The position numbers were made by a program, and so were the translations under genes. From the NCBI GenBank assembly GCA_028583415.1, contig CM053265.1, positions 29,770,653 to 29,834,652 of the forward strand: 64,000 nucleotides of DNA, written 5' to 3'. The DNA is from Protea cynaroides (lineage: Eukaryota > Streptophyta > Magnoliopsida > Proteales > Proteaceae). The notes beneath the pieces are model-generated. The model did no database searches, had not been told where the DNA came from, and saw nothing but the letters and a program-made list of their open reading frames with translations. This document shows, one piece after another, positions 22,461-33,968 of the stretch (the first letter of the stretch is position 1; each line of letters begins with the position of its first letter).

Positions 22461-23927
22461 AGGAGATTGCCAGAGGTAAACTGCCCCTCCCTACTCTGTT
22501 TCGTGTTTTATTTGTTGTTTTATTTTATCTTTGTTTCGTGTTTTATTGTTGTTTTATTTTGGTTTCATCCTACCTTTACCGTCAATCATCCCTGTTACAG
22601 GCTTAAACCCAGTTTACAACCACTTGCCATCCTCCCCGCTGTGTTCGTTTATTTTATTGTTGTTATTTTTATTATTATTTTTATTTTGGTTTCACTCCAC
22701 CTGCAACTTGCTGCTTCAACCGCCATCATCCCTACCTGATCGGCATACACCACTCGAGCCATCACTGCCTACCTTGAATATCAGGCCGCATGTAACTTCT
22801 CATTGCCGCCACCACTTTGCCTGCTGCCACTTTCTTAAACCCATCGCTCCTTTTTAATCATGCATCTATACTCTTTGTGTAAAACACCTATCCACTTCCT
22901 CTCTATCTATTTTCACAGCCTCCGATTACCCAATTCGATATCCCTCATAAACTTGAGAACTTCTCTCCAGCTAATTACCCATTAATCGGCATGCATACTC
23001 CCACTAATTTCATGTACTCTGGATCATAACTCCACCTACAATTCTCATAGTGTATATTATATTCAATGTACCATTTTGATGTTTTTTATTTTATTAATAT
23101 ATTGTTCCTTTTGTCTTTATTATGTGGACCTTTACTACGATAATATGTCATGTTGTTCTTTACCATTGCTGTGTTAATATTATTTTAATTATTGTATATT
23201 ATTTTAAAGTCTTGCATGTATATTATTATTATTATTTTAATTTTTACATTTATGTGATATTATTTTAATTTTTGTACATGTGATTATTCTTGATATTTAA
23301 TGTTGTGTTATGTTAATCCTATGTTTTATTATTAATATTATTATTATTTTTTTTTACCTGAACATCATTTTTACTATCACATGTATATTGTTTTAATATT
23401 TATTTTCATCCTTATTTTAACTTTGCATATATATTATATTGTATTATAGTTACATGTGTATTATTTATATTTATTTTTACGTGATGTTATTTATGTTTAT
23501 TTTTTCATGAATAAATATTATGTTATTGTTATTTTTACATGTACATTATTTTCTTATTTTTGACATGCATGTTTTGAGAATAGCACATTGCTATGTTGGA
23601 TTTTCATTGCCATGTTTGGATGATCACTGCTATATTCAGATTGCTCACTTGCCATGTTTGGATTATTCACATGATCATTACTATATTTGGACATGCACTG
23701 TCACTTGCTATATTGATTTTCAAATGTTTTGCTTGATTTTCACATGCTTTGCTTGACTCTCACATGCCATATTGGATGCACACTCTGACTATTATATTTG
23801 GAATGCTTCTACATGTCATATTGGATGTACACTTTAATTGTAATATTTGGAATAATATCATTGTTGTATTTGGAATGCTATCAGTGCTATAGTTGGAATG
23901 TTTTCACTTGCCATATTTGTCTTGGAA
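22461..23927. other. T-rich, gene-free DNA
   Basis: Long TTATTTTATTGTT-type stretches, then runs of TTATTATTATT and TTTTCACATG-like near-repeats around 23570-23920 (GCTATATTTGGA and CACTTGCCATA variants repeat about every 30-50 bases). No coding signature. It may be the middle of the large LTR. Confidence 0.5.
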
Positions 23928-23947
23928 AGAGATAAGTTGGAAAAATA

Positions 23948-24356
23948 ATAATTAGGGTAGAAAACCCTAAAAAATGGAAAGAACACAGCAATTAGGGTAG
24001 GAAACCCTAAAAAATAGAAAGAACACAACAATTAGGGTAGGAAACCCTAAAAAATAGAAAAAAATACAACAATTAGGGTAGGAAACCCTAAAAATGAAAA
24101 GAACACAGCCATTAGGGTAGGAAACCCTAAAAAATGGAAAGATCACAGCAATTAGGAAAAGTGAAACCTAAAATGGAAAAAATAATAATTAGGGTAGGAA
24201 ACCCTAAAATAGAAAGAACACATTGATTAGGGAAAGTGAAACCCTAAAAATGAAGAGAATAATTAGGGCAAGATAAACCCTAGAATGAAAAAAACAATTA
24301 GGGTAAGAAACCTTAAAAAATGAAAATCACAGCAAAAGGGATAGGAAATCCTAGAA
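23948..24356 (+). repeat. ~41-bp minisatellite with telomere-like hairpins
   Basis: About ten units carry ATTAGGGTAGGAAACCCTAA, then AAAATGGAAAGAACACAGCA with small changes. Each core has TTAGGG facing CCCTAA, so each unit can fold into a short hairpin whose arms equal plant telomere-like sequence. Later units decay (AGGAAAAGTGAAACCT). It is a local expansion; it is not a telomeric array, since the units are inverted pairs within a longer period. Confidence 0.85.
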
Positions 24357-24377
24357 ACCTAAAAATGGAAACAACAA

Positions 24378-24560
24378 AAATGGTAGGAGTTTAGGTCTCA
24401 TCCCTAGATCCTATTGACAAAAATGGTAGGAGTTTAGGTTTCATCCTTAGATCCTATTGACAAAAATGGAAAGAATTTGGAACACATCCTAAATCTGAAT
24501 GATAGGAATTTAGGTCTCATCCCTAGATCCTATTAACAAAAATGATAGAAATTTGGTACA
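24378..24560 (+). repeat. Second ~43-bp tandem repeat
   Basis: AAAAATGGTAGGAGTTTAGG, then a CATCC(C/T)TAGATCCTATTGAC block, begins at 24378 and 24421. A partly different unit (AAAGAATTTGGAACACATCC) alternates with it, and the pair recurs at about 24498 and 24539. Confidence 0.7.
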
Positions 24561-24822
24561 CATTCCAAATCCGACTCTCACAATCCTTTCGAACTACGTT
24601 TTTGTACCTGATTTCTAAGGCACACCCTAGAATACGAAGGCAATTTGGGAGTCCCAAATATGGTACAAAGCCACCCATCAACTATCCATCCAGCATAAAC
24701 TTCAACTTGAACACAGAATTTAATTGAAGCACATGCATAAATCACTTCCATAATCTTTAATCACAAAACCCCATTTTGAACTACGTTTTTGGACTTAATT
24801 TCTAGGATTGGAATACGTAGGC

Positions 24823-27181
24823 TGTCACACCCCAATTCTGAACCAACCAGAATGGTGTGAGTGAACCGTCACTAAACCAATGGCTCACACCAGGATCTCA
24901 ATAAGACCATGTCCACTTAGACAAACCATTGCACAAAACCACAATCAGAATATAATAGAATACAACAGAAGTCTTTAAATAAAATGAACTGAGTATCTAT
25001 TGATAAATTTAATAAAATATTCCATTATCCAAATTCTCAAAACATAAATAATATCTTTACATTACTTTAATGTCAACTGAAAATAATTAAAACAAATAAA
25101 ATAAAATCCTAAAGGTACACGCAGAAAGGGCACTCGAATGAAGCGTCATGCTCGTCCTCTCCAGCCTGTACGTCCAGAGCAGGAACACCTCCAAACGTCG
25201 GAGCGTTCATATAATCGTCCACCGTGTAACCTGCATCAACATCTAAAAATAGTGTATATACAAAGGGTGAGCTCAGTAAGACAATCAGACAGTGTAACAA
25301 TATATATGCATGAATAACAATCATTTTATGCTGTGGTCTGGTTTAAGTTTGCAATATGCTATAGAAAGGATTGGCGGCCACCGCACCTCTATACACGAGT
25401 GTGTAGCATCACATAGTAGATCACACCGCTGCCGACCCACATGCACCCATCATGGAATAGAGATAGAGCTAAGGCATCCAGACACCTCCCCTGATGCTCC
25501 ACCCATACCAACACGTAAGCCCTTGTTGGCGAGGGCTTACAAACTGGGCTCACAACTAACCAATCCTATATGTCATTACAGTAGGCTCTATCCCAGTACA
25601 ACTCCCTACGGCATAGAGATAGAGCTAGAGTGTGGTGGCCAGGCCGGAGACCACAGTGCCACGACCTCCCCTTGATGCCCTACCCGCACCAAGCATACTA
25701 AGACAGAATAATACGTAAGTAGACTCTATCCCAACATAACTCCCTACGGCATAGAGATAGAGCTAGAGTCTAGTGGCCAGGCCAGAGACCACAGTACCAC
25801 GTCCTCCCCCTGATGCCCTACCCGCACCAAGCATGCTAAGATAGAATACTACAAAAAGGTGCTAGTGTGAGGAATGATCCCAGACCCCCAGGCCCTTCTC
25901 ATTTCACACACTAACGAAAACAATCACATGCCTAACAATCACATCCTAGCATATGGAATATGCATGAATAAATATAATAACTAGAAATAACAGATGACAT
26001 GTGAGAATGCACAAACATCATACCAAAGATTCAGGGTTATTAGCAACGGTTTACTGTCCATTAGTTATTAGGGTTTAGGTCCGATTCCCTTATCTGACGC
26101 TCGTTTTATAGCTTGTTCCACGTCGCAAGATCCAAACGTGCTATCACAAAGTCCTACATAATATTAGGGTTCAATTAGAATAGTTTTCTTAGGGTTTATG
26201 TTGGTCAGAAAACCAATGATGTTACAAAATACATCTCACAGAGCTTACCGGTTGCATGTACCGGTCGCGGCATTATGGGGAAAACCAGCGACCGGTATGG
26301 TCAGCCGGTCCCCATAGACCAACCCCCGGGAGGTACCAGTCGCGGTACCGGTCGCATATGGTGCGACCGGTATGTCTCCGGAAGACCATACACTTGGTTT
26401 CTCCATTGCCGTCGGTCATCCCCTATTGATTCTAGGGTTTCTCTTACATAATCTAGGTCTGAGCATTGAGTTAGAGTTGTTTCCAACTCCATTCAAGTCC
26501 TAGTTTTATTGATCTTCATCCTCGAACTCGAATCTAGGGTTTATCGTTTAAATTAGGGTTTGACGGCAAAGTAGGGTTTAGATCAATACCTGCTTTGCAT
26601 GGTATTGATTCAACTACACTAACCATTCTAGAGTTCATAGAGTAGAGGAAGGTTCAGGCACTTATCGTCGATTTGCATAAGGTGTTCTTCATCGAACGGT
26701 AATGGCAGCTCTTCCTCCTTCTTCTTAGCTCCTTCTCCTCCTTCAATCTCCTTCTCCTCTCTAGGGTTTGTAAGAGTCAATGGAAGGGATTCTAGGAGGT
26801 TTAGAGGGGTTTAAATAGGCTAGGATTTAGGTTTAGGAAGCCTCTTAGGATTAAAAAAGTCCTAGGATTTGGAATTAGGAAAGTGGGACCCGCAGAGATC
26901 CAATTCTGGATCTTGGTAGTCTGTTGCGCAGACTATACCGGTCGACCGGTACCAAGACCGGTACCATCGACCGGTATGAATAAAATTCATACTTAAGTTG
27001 GTCTGTTTGGTCTGATTTCATACTTGATTGTCATCCGCTCGTCCCGTCTGGCCCAGTGATGATCGAAAGATCTGATACGACATGAAATCAAGGTTTAGAT
27101 CGGGTTCATTGAGTGCGGGTCTTACAACTACCCCACCCTTAAAAGAAATTTTGTCCCCAAAATTTGCATGTAGGTTTCACA
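24823..27181 (-). repeat. Family B LTR B1
   Basis: In plus-strand terms it begins TGTCACACCCC at 24823. The older LTR start (minus TGTAAGACCCGC) ends at 27126, preceded by a purine tract. A second start TGTGAAACC at 27181 has its own purine tract (GGGTGGGGGAGT), so the LTR has grown by 55 bases of pol-end/purine-tract sequence. Family A shows the same. TATA-like box at 26810-26817. The donor position at about 26664 reads ATAAGT where B2 has GTAAGT. ACCGGT palindromes cluster at 26246-26380 and 26936-26990. Confidence 0.82.
25109..25243 (-). CDS. Conserved LTR micro-ORF, family B (B1)
   Basis: It reads DVDAGYTVDDYMNAPTFGG, then VPALDVQAGEDEHDAS, then FECPFCVYL and stop. Upstream is TATTTTTAGATGTTGATGCAG/GT. 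Compared with the others, the first Cys of CEC has become Phe. From the Met of DDYM it would be about 35 residues, acidic, ending in a C..C pair. It agrees with families A and C in protein but uses different codons (for example ACG-GTG-GAC against ACC-GTC-GAG). Unknown function. Confidence 0.55.
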   Translation of the reverse strand, partial: DVDAGYTVDDYMNAPTFGGVPALDVQAGEDEHDASFECPFCVYL

Positions 27182-27250
27182 ACTCCCCCACCCTTAAAAG
27201 TAATTTCGTCCTCAAAATTTGAACGTACCTTGATCGTCGAAAAGGTTAGG

Positions 27251-28110
27251 CTATTCCTTTCTCATCGCGCTCTCCTCCTCCCAAGTAATTTCTTCGACAT
27301 CTTGGCTTTTCCAATGCACTTTCACATAGTGGATGTCCTTGCTTCGAAGTTTTTGTACCTTTCGGCTTGTGAGCTTCACAGGTACCACTTCAAATGTTAA
27401 GTCCTCTGTCAAGTCTGGTGGGTCTGCTGTCAAGATGTGCGATGGATCCCTGACATACTTTTTCAATAAAGATACATGGAACACATCATGAACGCTTGAC
27501 ATGGATGGTGGTAGAGCCAGTTGATATGCCACATTACCACGTCTGGTCAATATCTCGTATGGTCCCACATACCTGGGGCATAGCTTCCCCTTCTTACCAA
27601 ATTGTTTTAGACCTCGCACCGATGATATCTTCAAGAATACCTTGTCACCCACTGCAAACTCCAGATCTCGATGTCGGTTATCTGCATAGTGCTTCTGTCG
27701 AACTTGAGCTGTCTCCACTCTTTCCTTGATCTGATCAATCACTCGACAAGTTTCTTCAACAAACTTCGGTCCCACAATTCTTCTTTCTCCCACCTCATTC
27801 CATAACAAAGGTGTACGACACTTCTTCCCATAGAGTGCTTCATATGGAACCATTTGGATTGTAGCCTGGTAGCTATTGTTATAAGCAAACTCGATAAGCG
27901 ATAGCTTCTCATCCCAACTTCCTTTGAAATCCAATGCACAAGCTCGGAGCATATCTTCTAAAATTTGAATAGTCCTTTTTGACCACCCGTCCGTCTGAGG
28001 GTGAAAAGCTGTACTAAACTTCAACTTGGTTCCAAACCTTCTCAGAACTATGACGTAAAACGGGGATCTCTGTCAGATACTATACTTTCTGGGACGCCAT
28101 GAAGTCTGAG
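27251..28110 (-). pseudogene. Family B integrase, C-terminal part
   Basis: 257 codons are open (27251-28024). The core piece has HPQTDGWSKRTIQ, where the catalytic Glu of the usual QSERT is replaced by Lys, so the enzyme would be dead. Then FAYNNSYQATIQMVPYEALY, GDKVFLKISSVRGLKQFGK, the SH3-like YVGPYEIL, VFHVSLLKKYVRDPSHIL and a chromodomain-like SRKVQKLRSKDIHYVKVHW with ITWEEESAMRKE. Upstream, 28025-28110 holds SDRDPRF in another frame. It stops before the usual YPHLF. Confidence 0.88.
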
Positions 28111-28189
28111 GTATGACTGAAACCTTTTAAGTTGTATTACATTGTGTGAGCATGTAGACTAAGTTAAAATAAATCACAGGTATCGTACC

Positions 28190-28625
28190 TATAAATGGCA
28201 TACCCGCCAGAGTACTCTTTGACTCAAGAGCTACTCATTCTTTTATATCTGTGTCATTTGGAAAGAAACTGAATTTACCCATCAAAATATTAGACTACAA
28301 ACTACTTGTACGGTCACCGATGGGGTTAGAAGTGGAGTTAGAAAAAGGTTATGGGCCATGTCCAGTTCTCATTGACGAGAAAACCTTAGATGCAACCTTG
28401 ATCCAACTTGAGATGGCAGACTTTGACGTCATCTTGGGAATGGACTGGTTAGCTCGGCATTCTACGAACCTATTATGCGCTGAAAAGAAGCTAACGTTCA
28501 AAGACAAAGAAGGAGCAGAATTCAATTTTGTGGGAACCAAACTTCCCCGTAAATGAAAGCTCATACTCTCGGCGCTAAAGGCTAAGAAGTGCCTGGAGAA
28601 AGGAGCAGTCGGATATTTAGTATAT
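28190..28625 (+). pseudogene. C4 protease
   Basis: The active site reads LFDSRATHSF where Gly of DSGAT is Arg, which should abolish activity. KKLNLPIKILDYKLLVRSPM and VILGMDWLARHSTNLLCAEK follow. A TGA at 28554-28556 interrupts KLPRK/KLILSALKAKK; the frame then resumes. The region runs on to VYVVDLTKEAP, the linker to RT. Confidence 0.85.
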
Positions 28626-29581
28626 GTGGTTGACCTTACCAAAGAAGCACCACGGATGGAAGATATTGATGTCGTGCGGGACTACCCCGACGTATTTCCT
28701 GAGGAACTACCAGGATTACCACCCGACCGAGCCACAGAGTTTGTAATAGATCTTATACCTGGAGCCGCTCCAGTATCAAAAGCACCTTATCGAATGGCTC
28801 CTACTGAACTGAAGGAATTGAAAGTACAACTACAAGAACTACTGGACAAGGGTTATATTCGACCCAGTTTATCACCATGGGGAGTGCCATTATAATTGTG
28901 AAGAAGAAGGACGGTAGTGTTCTCTTGTGTATAGACTACCGAGAATTGAATAAACTGACAATCAAGAATCGATACCCATTGCCTCGGATCGAGGACCTGT
29001 TCGATCAGTTCCAGGGTGCCAAAGTGTTCTCAAAGATTGATCTTCGGTCAGGCTACCATCGGCTGAAGATTAAGGATGGTGATTTCCCCAAGACAGCATT
29101 CAGGACCAGATATGGACATTATGAATTTTTGGTCATGTCTTTTGGATTGACAAATGCACCAGCAACCTTTATTGAACTTATGAACCGGGTTTTCCACGAC
29201 ATGTTGGATACGTCGGTTATTGTAGTCATTGATGATATATTAGTCTACTCCAAGGACGAAGAAACGCATGTGAAGAATCTAAACGCCGTTCTGCAGCGAC
29301 AACGGAAGGAAAAGCTCTACGCAAAATTTACAAAGTGTGAGTTTTGGCTAAAGGAAGTTGCATTTCTAGGCCATGTAGTTTTCGCTGAAGGAATTAAAGT
29401 GGATCCCAGCAAGATCGAGGCTATTGTAAAGTGGGAAGCACCGAAGAGCGTCGCAGAAATTAGAAGTTTCTTGGGTCTAGTTGGGTATTATCGAATATTT
29501 ATGGAAGACTATTCCCGAATTTCCGTACCTCTTACCAGTTTGACTAAGAAGGGCAAGATGTATGTTTGGACGGATAAATGA
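28626..29581 (+). pseudogene. C4 reverse transcriptase
   Basis: A frame change at about 28880-28895 divides LDKGYIRPSLSPWGVPL from IIVKKKDGSVLLCIDYRELN. The order is then normal: LTIKNRYPLPRIEDLFDQFQ, KIDLRSGYHRLKIKDGDFPK, RYGHYEFLVMSFGLTNAPA, the catalytic VIDDILVYS (Phe before IDD is Val), thumb FLGHVVFAEGIKVDPSKIEA, and SYLGL-like SFLGLVGYYR. It stops at TGA 29579-29581, where a Cys codon is expected (WTDKCEKSF in C2). Confidence 0.9.
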
Positions 29582-30088
29582 GAAAAGAGTTTTCAAACCT
29601 TGAAGGCTAGATTGATATCAGCTCCAATCCTGACCATCCCAATTCCAGGACAACCATTTATCTTGTATACCGATGCTTCAAGACTGGGATTAGGATGTGT
29701 ACTTATGCAAGGAGAACAAGTAATTGCTTATGTCTCAACACAACTGAAGACACATGAGAAGAACTATCCTACACATGATTTGGAACTAGCGGCAGTAGTA
29801 CATGCTGTCAAAATATGGAGACATTATCTGTACGGGAAGAAGTTTCAGATTAAATCAGACCTTAAAAGTCTTACTTATCTATTTAATCAAAAGGAGCTGA
29901 ATATGAGACAAAGAAGATGGCTGGAACTATTGAAAGACTATGATTGTGATATCCAGTATCATCCGGGCAAAGCTAATGTAGTAGCCGATGCGTTGAGTAG
30001 AAAGGCAATGATAAAATCTTAGGGAGAGGTTAGCACTGCCGCAATGTGTACTACCAAAAAGGTATTCAAGCACGGTAAGGAGTAGTTT
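29582..30088 (+). pseudogene. C4 RNase H
   Basis: LYTDASRLGLGCVLMQ keeps the TDAS metal ligand that C2 has lost. YPTHDLELAAVVHAVKIWRH and KSDLKSLTYLF follow (His to Leu in the usual SDHKSL), closing with VVADALSRK. Stops at 30020-30022 and 30086-30088 divide it from integrase. Confidence 0.88.
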
Positions 30089-31666
30089 GTGATAGATGCA
30101 CCAGATGGATCAGCCAACCAAGGGTTTATTCATCGGTTTTCAAATATGTTCGCCGCATTGAAGATTATACCGGATATAGTTTATGAAGTGAAGACAGCTA
30201 TCAAATCAGACCCTTACCTAAGGACGGTACAAGAAGACATAGAAAAAGGTAGAACTAACCCTGAGTTCACCTTTGACGAAGAAAAGGTACTGAAGCACAA
30301 AGGAAGAATATGTGTACCCGAAACAGAAAGCTTAGACATTAGACACCGATTGATGAAAGAAGCCCACACCACCATCTATTCGATACATCTGAGAAGTACA
30401 AAAATGTACCATGATCTAAAGAAACTATATTGGTGGAGAGGAATGAAAGCAGATATAGCTATGTTCGTGTCTCAATGCCTAAATTTTAAGAAAATAAAGG
30501 CTGAACGACAAAGACCGGCAGGACTGTTACAGCCGTTACCAAAACCAGCATGGAAATGGGACTGCATCACTATGGACTTCGTCACAGGATTACCACTGAC
30601 TCCTCGAGTAATTGCCGCAGGTTGGGTGATTGTAGACCGCCTGACTAAAATAGCTCGCTTTATACCGATACGACCCCAGCATACACTGGAGAGGTTAGCT
30701 AAGCTGTATGTGGATAACATTGTGCGATTACACGGTGTACTTGAAAGTATTGTGTCTGATAGAGATCCACGATTTACTTCAAAGTTTTGGGAAGGATTGC
30801 AAAAGGCTATGGGTACAACATTGAAGTTTAGTACTGCATTCCACCCACAGACATATGGACAGTCGGAGGGTACAATTCAGATTCTAGAAGATATGTTTCG
30901 AGCATGTGTAATTGACTTCAAAGGATCATGGGATGAAAAGTTATCACTGATTGAGTTCGCTTATAACAATAGCTATCAGGCTACTATACAGATGTCACCC
31001 TATGAAGCACTGTATGGCAGAAAGTATCGAACTCCTTTATTTTGGAATGAAGTTGGGGAACGTAGTCTTGTTGGACTAGAATTTGTTGAGGAGACTTGTC
31101 GAGTGGTCGACATTATCAAAGAAAGAGTGAGAATAGCCCAGAACTATCAGAAGCAATATGCAGATACTCGACGCAGAGATCTTGAGTTCATCGTGGGTGA
31201 TAAATTATTCTTAAAGGTATCGCCTATGCGAGGTCTGAAACAGTTCGGACAGAAGGGGAAACTAAGTCCAAGATATGTCGGGCCATATGAGATCTTAGCC
31301 AAACGTGGAAAAGTGGCTTATCAGTTAGCACTACCCCCATCTATGTCAAGTGTACATGACGTATTTCATATTTCCTTATTGAAGAAGTATGTCAAGGATC
31401 CGACACAAGTTTTGACAATGGATCTACCAGATTTAACTGAAGATTTGACCTTTGAAGTAGAACAAATTGAGATCACTAGTCGAAAGGTGCAACGTTTACG
31501 CAATCATGATATCTATTATCTCAAGGTCACCTGGAGAAGCAGGGATATAGAAGAAGTCACATGGGAAGAAGAGAATGCTATGCGAAAGCAATACCCTCAA
31601 TTATTTGATTCAGAAGGTACGTACAATTTTGAGGAAGAAATTTTTATAAGTAGGGGGGAGTTGTAA
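30089..31666 (+). pseudogene. C4 integrase with chromodomain-like tail (525 codons open)
   Basis: The frame runs unbroken from FVIDAPDGS to a TAA that uses the first bases of the LTR. The zinc site has H...H and SQCLNFKK, the second Cys being Phe. The core has ITMDFVTGLP and SDRDPRF with both Asp; the third block is HPQTYGQSEGTIQ, keeping the Glu but with Asp of QTDGQ changed to Tyr. Then the GPY/SH3-like module (YVGPYEILAKRG), VFHISLLKKYVKDPTQVL, SRKVQRLRNHDIYYLKVTW and VTWEEENAMRKQYPQLF, ending NFEEEIFISRGEL. The tail is typical of Tekay/Del chromoviruses and is thought to guide integration to heterochromatin. Confidence 0.9.
31648..31661 (+). other. Polypurine tract of C4
   Basis: AAGTAGGGGGGAGT lies directly before TGTAAGACCC. 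It is identical to the tract before LTR C2. Confidence 0.85.
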
Positions 31667-33899
31667 GACCCGTGTCAATCTAACCCGGTCTTACCACCTT
31701 GAACTAGGTCTACCCATCATGGTCGAGCCAAATGGACCAAGTACGTGAAGGAGATTGTGATTTCAGGTATTAAACTGACCCAAAAACACTCAAAAAGGGG
31801 CGAGGGTTGCACACCCAGTGAGGTGGGGTCGGACCCCCCAGTACAAAAAGTCAGACCCTCAGTTTTTAACCAGGGGTCGGACATTTTAAAACCACAGGTC
31901 GACGGGATCATCAACCCCCTCATCGACCCCCAGTTGCCGCCAGAAACAGAAATTTGGAAACTTTCCTAATTTCGGTTGGGCTCTTTCCTAATCTCAATGG
32001 GACTTATTTTAGGAGTTTCTACTCTATATAAAGGACGTCCCTAAGCCTCTTTCACTCCTTTTATAACCCTAATTGAATTGAGAGAATGAGAAGATAAGGA
32101 AGAGAAGAAGAAGAGAAGGGAAGTAGAGAAGAAGGCAAAAGGAGAAGAGTTTCAGAGAAGGAGTACTCTTCTCAGGTAAGAATACTAATTCTATGTATTT
32201 TGTGAGACTTACAATAGTTAATGAGAAAAGTATGATGTAGGAGAAACCCCAAACCATCAATCCATGATTAAGTTATGGAAACGATGGAGGAGATCAACTA
32301 AACCATATGATATGTAAAGAGTAGTTCTAAACCTTAGGAAGTGTATGGAATGGACTATGAAAGGAAGCCATAGGATTCAAACAAGAGAGAATGGACCAAA
32401 AGGTGATTTATCGACCAAACCCACGGGGGGTCGCACCTAGGGTCGATGGACCCATCGACCCTGGCATCGACCCTACTATAGGGGGTCGCAGTATACTGCT
32501 ACCCTAGCATCGACCCGTCCTGCTACCCCAAGTTAACAGCAAGTTGGAAAAATTGGAATAAAATCTAACTAAATTCTATCGACTTTGTTAGGTTTTCTAG
32601 CAATATAATGTCAATATAAAGGTAATTCTTAAAGCTTGAAAGAGGATCTACTAGCAAGCTAAGGTGAGAAAACAAAACCTAAACTAATTGGATAATAACA
32701 AACTGTTTTTATTTCTTGAGTACAATACTATGCTTGATTCTATGCAAACATGTTTGTAATGTGCATTCAACATGTCATCCAATATTTCTATTTATTGTTC
32801 ATGCATATTTACTTTATTGTTTATAACATGATAATGACCATGATGATAGGAATAGGCATGTGAATGTATGTGTGTGGTTGGTGTACTTGATGCGAGCGAG
32901 TATCAGGGGGAGTGTCATAGGCCGGGCCTCAGCACTCTAGCTCTATCTCTAACTCAAGTCATGTGCATTAGCATCGTCGTATCGCCATTACTTTAGCAGA
33001 ACTATTACGTCGTAGAGTATCAGGGGAGGTGGTCTCGGTCCTTGTAGTCTCTGACTCTACCGGGGGCCTTAGCTCTATCTCTATGGGCGTTCTGAGGGAT
33101 GCTGGGGTGAGGCCTTGGATACACTGTTTGGCATTAGGATTGGTTAGTTGCGAGCCCAGTTTGCAAGCCCTCGTCAGCAGGGGCTTACGTGTTGGTATGG
33201 CACTGTACAACAATAAACATTAACCTTTGTTGTACAATGTTCATGGTAGGGTGGATGGGGGCGACAATAAACGTTAACCTTTAGGCGGGCTTCAACACCC
33301 TGTGTATAGAGGAGGGGTCAATAAACGTTAACCTTTGACCTCCAACCCTTTCTATTGCATATTGCAAACTTTAACCAGACCACAGATATGAATTGAATGC
33401 ATGTATATGTATTGTTGCATTGTTTTGTTTGCTCATTGAGCCATGATGTGTGCTTACCCTCTCGACGTCGAATATTTTTAGTTGATGATGCAAGTAATCC
33501 CGTTGAAGATTATGTCAACGCTCCAGTGTACGGGCACATGGCGGCGTTGGAAGTTGTAGACGAAATGGATACGCATGACTCCTCTTGCGAGTGCAACTCA
33601 TGCATATTCGATTTGATTTTATTTTAGTTATTTGGATTTAGTAAAGACATGTAATTGGTATTTTATTTATGTCTCTGTTGAAACAGCATAATTGGATATT
33701 TTAATATGATTATCATATTTAGATTTCTCAGTTCATTTTATTATAAGACTTCCGCTATTGTGTATTTACTCTGATTATGAATGTGGATGTATGAGGTTTA
33801 GATAAAACGGATATAGCCTAGTCGAGATCCTGGTTGAACCATTGGTTTTGTTGATGGTTCATCACACCATTCTGAATAGTACGGAATTGGGGTGTGACA
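31662..33899 (+). repeat. Family C LTR C4
   Basis: TGTAAGACCC to GGGGTGTGACA. TATA box TATATAAA at 32035-32042, purine-rich leader, and a near-perfect donor CAG/GTAAGA at 32175/32176. The acceptor is mutated (GATGCAAGT at 33487-33495). GGGTCGA/TCGACCC blocks lie at about 31870-31940 and 32410-32520. A short ACAATAAACGTTAACCTTT-like block is repeated three times at about 33206-33340. Confidence 0.87.
33484..33627 (+). CDS. Conserved LTR micro-ORF, family C (C4)
   Basis: DDASNPVEDYVNAPVYGHM, then AALEVVDEMDTHD, then SSCECNSCIFDLILF and TAG. It keeps VEDY, YGH.AALE, HDSSCEC..C. The usual start Met is Val here. The C-terminus is a few residues longer than in C2 because the stop is displaced. The acceptor upstream is damaged, so this copy is probably not expressed in spliced form. 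Confidence 0.5.
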   Translation, partial: DDASNPVEDYVNAPVYGHMAALEVVDEMDTHDSSCECNSCIFDLILF

Positions 33900-33968
33900 A
33901 TCCCAGTGGGAAAGCCTAACACAAGGGAAATCCGGGTCAGTAGGGGATTTCGGGTGCAGGTTTTACAA
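33900..33968 (-). repeat. Start of a family E-like LTR, inverted fragment
   Basis: The minus strand reads TGTAAAACCTGCACC from 33968, close to the TGTAAAACCCGCACC start of LTR E at 35488. It is cut off after 69 bases by the end of LTR C4. No purine tract lies beyond 33968, which suits an outer LTR boundary. Confidence 0.45.

Larger units (their letters stand above)
20302..24822 (+). repeat. Candidate very large LTR of an unassigned element
   Basis: TGTAAGCACCCC at 20302 looks like an LTR start. What follows fits a giant LTR: about 180-bp degenerate repeats (20690-21260, U3-like), a TATA-rich stretch near 21421-21440, a long GA-rich leader-like tract (21540-22460), T-rich DNA (22480-23930), and minisatellites. 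The GAACTACGTTTTTG...GAATACG(A/T)AGGC block near the end is duplicated (24588 and 24780). The family B fragment begins at 24823 and interrupts it. No LTR end or primer site is visible, so this remains a proposal. Confidence 0.35.
24823..28112 (-). mobile_element. Family B gypsy fragment B1 (3' LTR and integrase)
   Basis: Minus-strand element: LTR 24823-27181, purine tract, then the end of pol up to the core of integrase at about 28110. There the sequence switches to the plus strand of family C (gag-protease spacer). The junction lies within a few bases of 28112, inside RLHG(V)PESIVSDRDP. Everything 5' of the integrase core is lost. Confidence 0.8.
28113..33899 (+). mobile_element. Family C gypsy element C4, lacking 5' LTR and gag
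   Basis: It begins in the gag-protease spacer, carries a full-length but interrupted pol (28190-31666), a purine tract and LTR C4. No duplication can be tested because the left end is lost at the junction with B1. It is the most readable pol in the window. Confidence 0.85.

Noticed and set aside
22467..22857. Hydrophobic plus-strand frames
   Set aside because: T-rich low-complexity DNA gives Phe/Leu/Val runs; no family resemblance.
23948..24356. Array resembling CRISPR or telomere
   Set aside because: Units are contiguous with no unique spacers, and the telomere-like words are inverted pairs. It is a plant minisatellite.
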